A DNA stretch of 28,546 nt from an uncultured Terriglobus sp. (GTDB lineage: Bacteria; Acidobacteriota; Terriglobia; Terriglobales; Acidobacteriaceae): contig CALMRM010000165.1 of assembly GCA_937871605.1 (NCBI GenBank), positions 1-28,546 of the forward strand, given 5' to 3'. How positions within the stretch are numbered: the stretch's first letter is position 1; each line of letters opens with the position of its first letter. The notes under the pieces were generated by a model that worked only from the letters and a program-made list of their open reading frames with translations, did not search any database and had not been told where the DNA came from. The translations under genes were made by a program, and so were the position numbers. Below are positions 25,524 to 28,546 of this stretch, piece by piece.

Positions 25524-27544
25524 TTGATTTGAGGTTCGAAGAATTGCTCCACGTCAGCGATGTCCTGCGTCAGGCGGTAGGGCGGCAGGCTGTCCAGAAA
25601 GATCTTGCCGTAGCTCTGGCGCTGCACGCGGTTGTCCAGCAGCACTAGCACGCCGCGGTCGCTGGCGGAACGGATGAGGCGGCCAAAGCCCTGCTTCAAC
25701 GTGATGACGGCCTGGGGGATCTGCAGGTCGTGAAAGGGCTTGCCGCCCGCGTGCTCCACAGCCTCCATGCGGGCCTGCATCACGGGGTCGCTGGGCACGC
25801 CAAACGGCAGCCGGTCAATGATGACGCAACTCAGCTGCTCGCCCTGCACGTCTACGCCCTGCCAGAAGCTGCTGGTTCCGAAGAGCACGGCGTTGGGTGT
25901 TTCGCGGAACTCGTCCAGTAGCGCCTTGCGCGGGGCCTGACCCTGTAAGAGCAAGGGGAACGGCAGCTCCACCAGCATGCGCTCGTACAGCGTTCGCATC
26001 TGAGCGTAGCTGGTGAACAGGCAGAAGGCGCGGCCACGCGTTAACTCCAGCACCCTGCGCATGCGCTCCGCCGCAGCGGGCAGGAAGCTTGCGTCACGCG
26101 GGTCGGGCAGGTACGGCGGCAGGTAGAGCAGCGCCTGTTTGCTGTAGTTAAAGTGCGAGGGCACGGTCAGCTCGCGCGCTCCAGCGAGGCCCAGCCGCTT
26201 GCTGATGTGGTCGAAGCCGCCCTGCACGGTGAGTGTCGCGCTGGTCAGGACCACGGTAGGGAAGGCTTTGAACAAGTTCTCGGCGAGGATTTCCGATACA
26301 TCGATAGGCGTGGCCTGCAGAAAGGTGTGAAAGCTGGCGGGCGTACCTGCCTCAGTGCGCGAAAAGTTTTTGACACCACCGGCGGCGCGCCGCTCAATCC
26401 AGAAGACCGTGTTCGGGTCCGCCGCCTCCATGAGGAAGGACGAACTTCCCTTCAAGTCTGCAACGCGCCGCTTGAGCCCGGAGACCTCGTCCACGTCCTT
26501 AATGCGGTCGAGCTCGTCTTTCAGGCGATCCAGCGCGGTTAGATAGCTTGCATAACTATCGCCGCGCTCCTCCAGAAAGCCGGGACGGTCGTGGAAGGGC
26601 TGGCGGCCTAACTGGAAGCCGTCCATGGGCAACGAGCCGAAGAAGGCGCGGCTGCGGTCGCGCAGCGTTGCGGTGGCGCTTTCCACGCTGGAAACGGAGA
26701 CCTTCTTTGAGCGCAAGATAAGGTCTGTATCGCGCGCCACCTCTTCACAGCGCGCCTGCGAGATGCTGACGCCGAAGTAGTCGCTGGCGACGGATTCCAG
26801 TTCATGCGCCTCATCGAAGATGACCGCTGCGGCCTCTGGCAGCACGCCTGCATCCGGCGCGCCCGCCGCCTGCAGCTTGATATTCAGGTCCGCAAAGAAG
26901 AGGTGGTGGTTCACAATCACCAGGTCGCTCTCAAGCGCGCGCTTGCGCATCTCCGTGATGTAGCAGGGCTCAAAGTTGGGGCACACCTGGCCTAGGCACG
27001 CTTCGCTGCGAGCATCCATCTTGCTGAACAGCGGCGAGGATTCGGGCAGCCCGGCGATCTCGGCGCGGTCTCCTGTGGCGGTGGTCTGTTCCCACGCCTG
27101 GATGATGTTGAACTGCCGGATCTCCTCCGGTTGGCTCAGAAGAGGTGTCTGCGCCAGGGCGTACAGCTTTTGCTTGCACACGTAGTTGGCGCGGCCCTTC
27201 ATGGTGCAGACCTTGAGCGGCCCCAGCAAGGATTCCAGGAACGGAACGTCCTTGAAGAACAGCTGTTCCTGCAGATTTTTGGTGCCGGTGCTGACGATGA
27301 CGCGTTGACCGCGCTCACGCGCCATGCGCAGGGCAGGCAGCAGGTACGCGAGCGTTTTGCCGGTGCCGGTGCCCGCCTCCACAATCAGGTGGCGGCGGTC
27401 CTCAAGGGCACTTTCGACGGCCTTGGCCATCTCGTACTGGCCTTTGCGGTGCTCGTAGTGCAACGAGGATCGGGCCAAGACGCCGCCAGGCGCGAAGAAC
27501 TCGTGCAGCGTAGGCAGTGCGGATGTGGCGGTGGCAGCAGGCAA
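25520..27544 (-). CDS. dinG: DinG/XPD-type ATP-dependent DNA helicase with FeS cluster
   Basis: A superfamily 2 helicase of about 674 residues. Walker A is EAGTGTGKT (56-64); the DEAH box is IFDEAHE (242-248). Four cysteines between them (C123, C183, C188, C194) form the FeS-cluster domain as in XPD, DinG and YoaA. Later motifs include VLTSATLTVQGGFDHI, SFWQGVDVQGEQLS and LKQGFGRLIRSASDRGVLVL, the helicase motif VI. It unwinds DNA 5' to 3' in DNA repair and R-loop or recombination intermediates. The start is uncertain: TTG 27544 gives MPAATATSALPTLHEFF, which lines up with the usual N-terminus; the frame stays open to 27688 but that would overlap the upstream gene. No strong ribosome site is seen. 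The stop lies inside the operator upstream of the SDR. Confidence 0.88.
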   Translation of the reverse strand: MPAATATSALPTLHEFFAPGGVLARSSLHYEHRKGQYEMAKAVESALEDRRHLIVEAGTGTGKTLAYLLPALRMARERGQRVIVSTGTKNLQEQLFFKDVPFLESLLGPLKVCTMKGRANYVCKQKLYALAQTPLLSQPEEIRQFNIIQAWEQTTATGDRAEIAGLPESSPLFSKMDARSEACLGQVCPNFEPCYITEMRKRALESDLVIVNHHLFFADLNIKLQAAGAPDAGVLPEAAAVIFDEAHELESVASDYFGVSISQARCEEVARDTDLILRSKKVSVSSVESATATLRDRSRAFFGSLPMDGFQLGRQPFHDRPGFLEERGDSYASYLTALDRLKDELDRIKDVDEVSGLKRRVADLKGSSSFLMEAADPNTVFWIERRAAGGVKNFSRTEAGTPASFHTFLQATPIDVSEILAENLFKAFPTVVLTSATLTVQGGFDHISKRLGLAGARELTVPSHFNYSKQALLYLPPYLPDPRDASFLPAAAERMRRVLELTRGRAFCLFTSYAQMRTLYERMLVELPFPLLLQGQAPRKALLDEFRETPNAVLFGTSSFWQGVDVQGEQLSCVIIDRLPFGVPSDPVMQARMEAVEHAGGKPFHDLQIPQAVITLKQGFGRLIRSASDRGVLVLLDNRVQRQSYGKIFLDSLPPYRLTQDIADVEQFFEPQIK

Positions 27545-27587
27545 GGCGCGAAGAGAGGGCGAACAACTCTCATGATAAGCCGCCAGG

Positions 27588-27983
27588 TTACGCTGCGCTG
27601 CCGCCCTGCAGAAACGTGATGAGCAGCAGCAGCGAGACCGACAGCAGCACCATGCCGGAGGAGACGCCGCGTTCCCGGCCACGTGCATGCGTCAGAAAAC
27701 CCGTGAGCGCCAGCACCGCCAGCACCACTCCACCGAGAACAACTGCATACCAGAAATAGATCCCGGGTTCACCGGTGCGCCAGCGCACAATGCTGGCCAG
27801 CAACTGCAATGCGGGCAATATCGTGCACAGCAGGCCACCCACGCGGGCCAGCACCAGCGCCTCGGCATCTGGCATGGCCGCCGGGTGCTGCGCTGCGCGC
27901 CGCCGTGATGCCCGCCAGAACCCGGCGATCACGACAGCGGGGGTCACCAGCAAGGCGGTGAACAGTATGGTGAGCAGCGTCAT
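27588..27983 (-). CDS. Small membrane protein of unknown function (131 aa)
   Basis: It starts at ATG 27983 with AGGAGG about 12 bases upstream and encodes four hydrophobic segments (about 3-22, 43-65, 74-95 and 108-124) joined by short basic loops such as WRASRRRAAQH. No family motif is recognised. The gene lies 43 bases upstream of the TTG start proposed for the helicase on the same strand, so they may be co-transcribed. Composition and hydropathy are those of a real membrane protein rather than a shadow frame. Confidence 0.7.
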   Translation of the reverse strand: MTLLTILFTALLVTPAVVIAGFWRASRRRAAQHPAAMPDAEALVLARVGGLLCTILPALQLLASIVRWRTGEPGIYFWYAVVLGGVVLAVLALTGFLTHARGRERGVSSGMVLLSVSLLLLITFLQGGSAA

Positions 27984-28090
27984 GGTGCGGGGAGCCTCCT
28001 ATGCCGCATCGGCTGAACTTGCAGCAACTGTACACCCCCGCACAGCAGGTGCACGACACAGCCGTGCCGATTCTGTCTGACCCGTTCCCG

Positions 28091-28546
28091 TTATCGGCGG
28101 AACAGCCCCAGATCGATGGCATCTGCCATCGCCTTGTACCCGGCGTCGTTCGGATGGAGGTGGTCGCCGCTGTCGAATGCGGGCAGAAAGCGCGCCGGGT
28201 GCGTCGGGTCGGCCACGGCGGGCGCAAAGTCGATGCTGCCGTCCGCTTCTGTGTTCGACAGCACCCAGCGGTTCACTGCCTGCCGGATGGCCTCGCGTTG
28301 CGGCAATGCCTCCGGCTGCTTGAGTGAGCCTTCGAAGGGCGTGATGGTGGCGACAATGACGCGCAGTCCGTGCTCGTGCGCGCGGGCGATGATCTGCCGG
28401 TAGCCCGCGATCAGGTCGTCCGCGGTGATGGTTTCTGACACCGGGGCGACATCACCAGGATGGTTGATGTCATTGCCACCTCAAACAGCACCACGGTGCG
28501 CACGCCTGCCTGCGAGAGCACGTCGCGGTCGAAGCGCGCGCTGGCA
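28091..28546 (-). pseudogene. SGNH/GDSL hydrolase, C-terminal part, with frameshift; runs off the window
   Basis: The C-terminal region has the SGNH catalytic Asp-His block SGDHLHPNDAGYKAMADAI, and VIVATITPFEG, typical of GDSL-like esterases. Upstream, ASARFDRDVL and GVRTVVLFE lie in another frame; inserting one base in the C run at about 28479-28480 (plus strand ACCTCAAA read as ACCCTCAAA) yields VVLFEGGNDINHPGD, restoring the block III GxND motif. Without it the frame meets TGA at once. A GTG at 28441 inside the frame is not a likely true start. The 5' half, with the GDS block, lies outside the window. It is either a true frameshift mutation or a sequencing error in a short homopolymer. Confidence 0.75.

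Noticed and set aside
27545..27688. Upstream start of the helicase at 27688
   Set aside because: The extension is Cys/Arg/Ser-rich, antisense-like in composition and overlaps the membrane protein gene; helicases of this group start near the TTG chosen.

Overview
The window looks like part of an acidobacterial genome of the Terriglobia/Acidobacteriaceae type. The DNA is GC-rich with tightly packed genes. A complete alternative complex III operon (actABCDEF) runs directly into a caa3-type cytochrome c oxidase, an arrangement known from Acidobacteria and Bacteroidota/Rhodothermota. The flanking genes (OPT transporter, DinG-like helicase, SGNH hydrolase, DUF5666-like secreted protein) fit the same group. 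This assignment rests on gene content and protein character; no search was run.

Layout. Positions 1-734 (minus strand) hold an odd in-frame join of a DUF5666-like secreted protein to the C-terminal part of a SthA-type transhydrogenase. Positions 858-5010 (plus) hold an OPT-family transporter interrupted by one in-frame TAG, followed by a membrane-anchored unknown, a gamma-glutamylcyclotransferase-like protein and a membrane protein. Positions 5007-5918 (minus) hold an AlkA-type DNA glycosylase and a 55-residue membrane protein. Positions 6331-20847 (plus) form one long respiratory operon: pentaheme ActA, FeS protein ActB, NrfD-like ActC, ActD, cytochrome c lipoprotein ActE, NrfD-like ActF, a 43-residue ORF, a membrane-anchored unknown, Sco, then oxidase subunits II, I, III and IV. 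It ends in a clear hairpin terminator at 20870-20893. Beyond that lie a frameshifted secreted-protein remnant (20905-21344), a GNAT acetyltransferase (minus), a class II photolyase (plus), a minus-strand DinG helicase - SDR - TetR group with a TetR-like operator between helicase and SDR, a small membrane protein, and a frameshifted SGNH hydrolase running off the right end.

How the genes work together. ACIII oxidises menaquinol and passes electrons through ActB FeS clusters and c-type hemes of ActA/ActE to the oxidase, which reduces oxygen. Two points suggest a tethered electron wire rather than a soluble carrier: ActE carries a second cytochrome c domain on a long Ala/Pro/Thr linker, and oxidase subunit II carries its own heme c domain. 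Sco probably helps load copper into the CuA site. Subunit I has the YSHP signature of A2-type heme-copper oxidases.

I did not find a wholly new system. The points most worth checking are the diheme ActE, the insertion in ActA, the two unexplained small or conserved genes between actF and sco, the chimeric left end, the operator overlapping the helicase stop codon, and the cluster of lesions (one nonsense codon, two apparent single-C deletions), some of which may be sequence errors.
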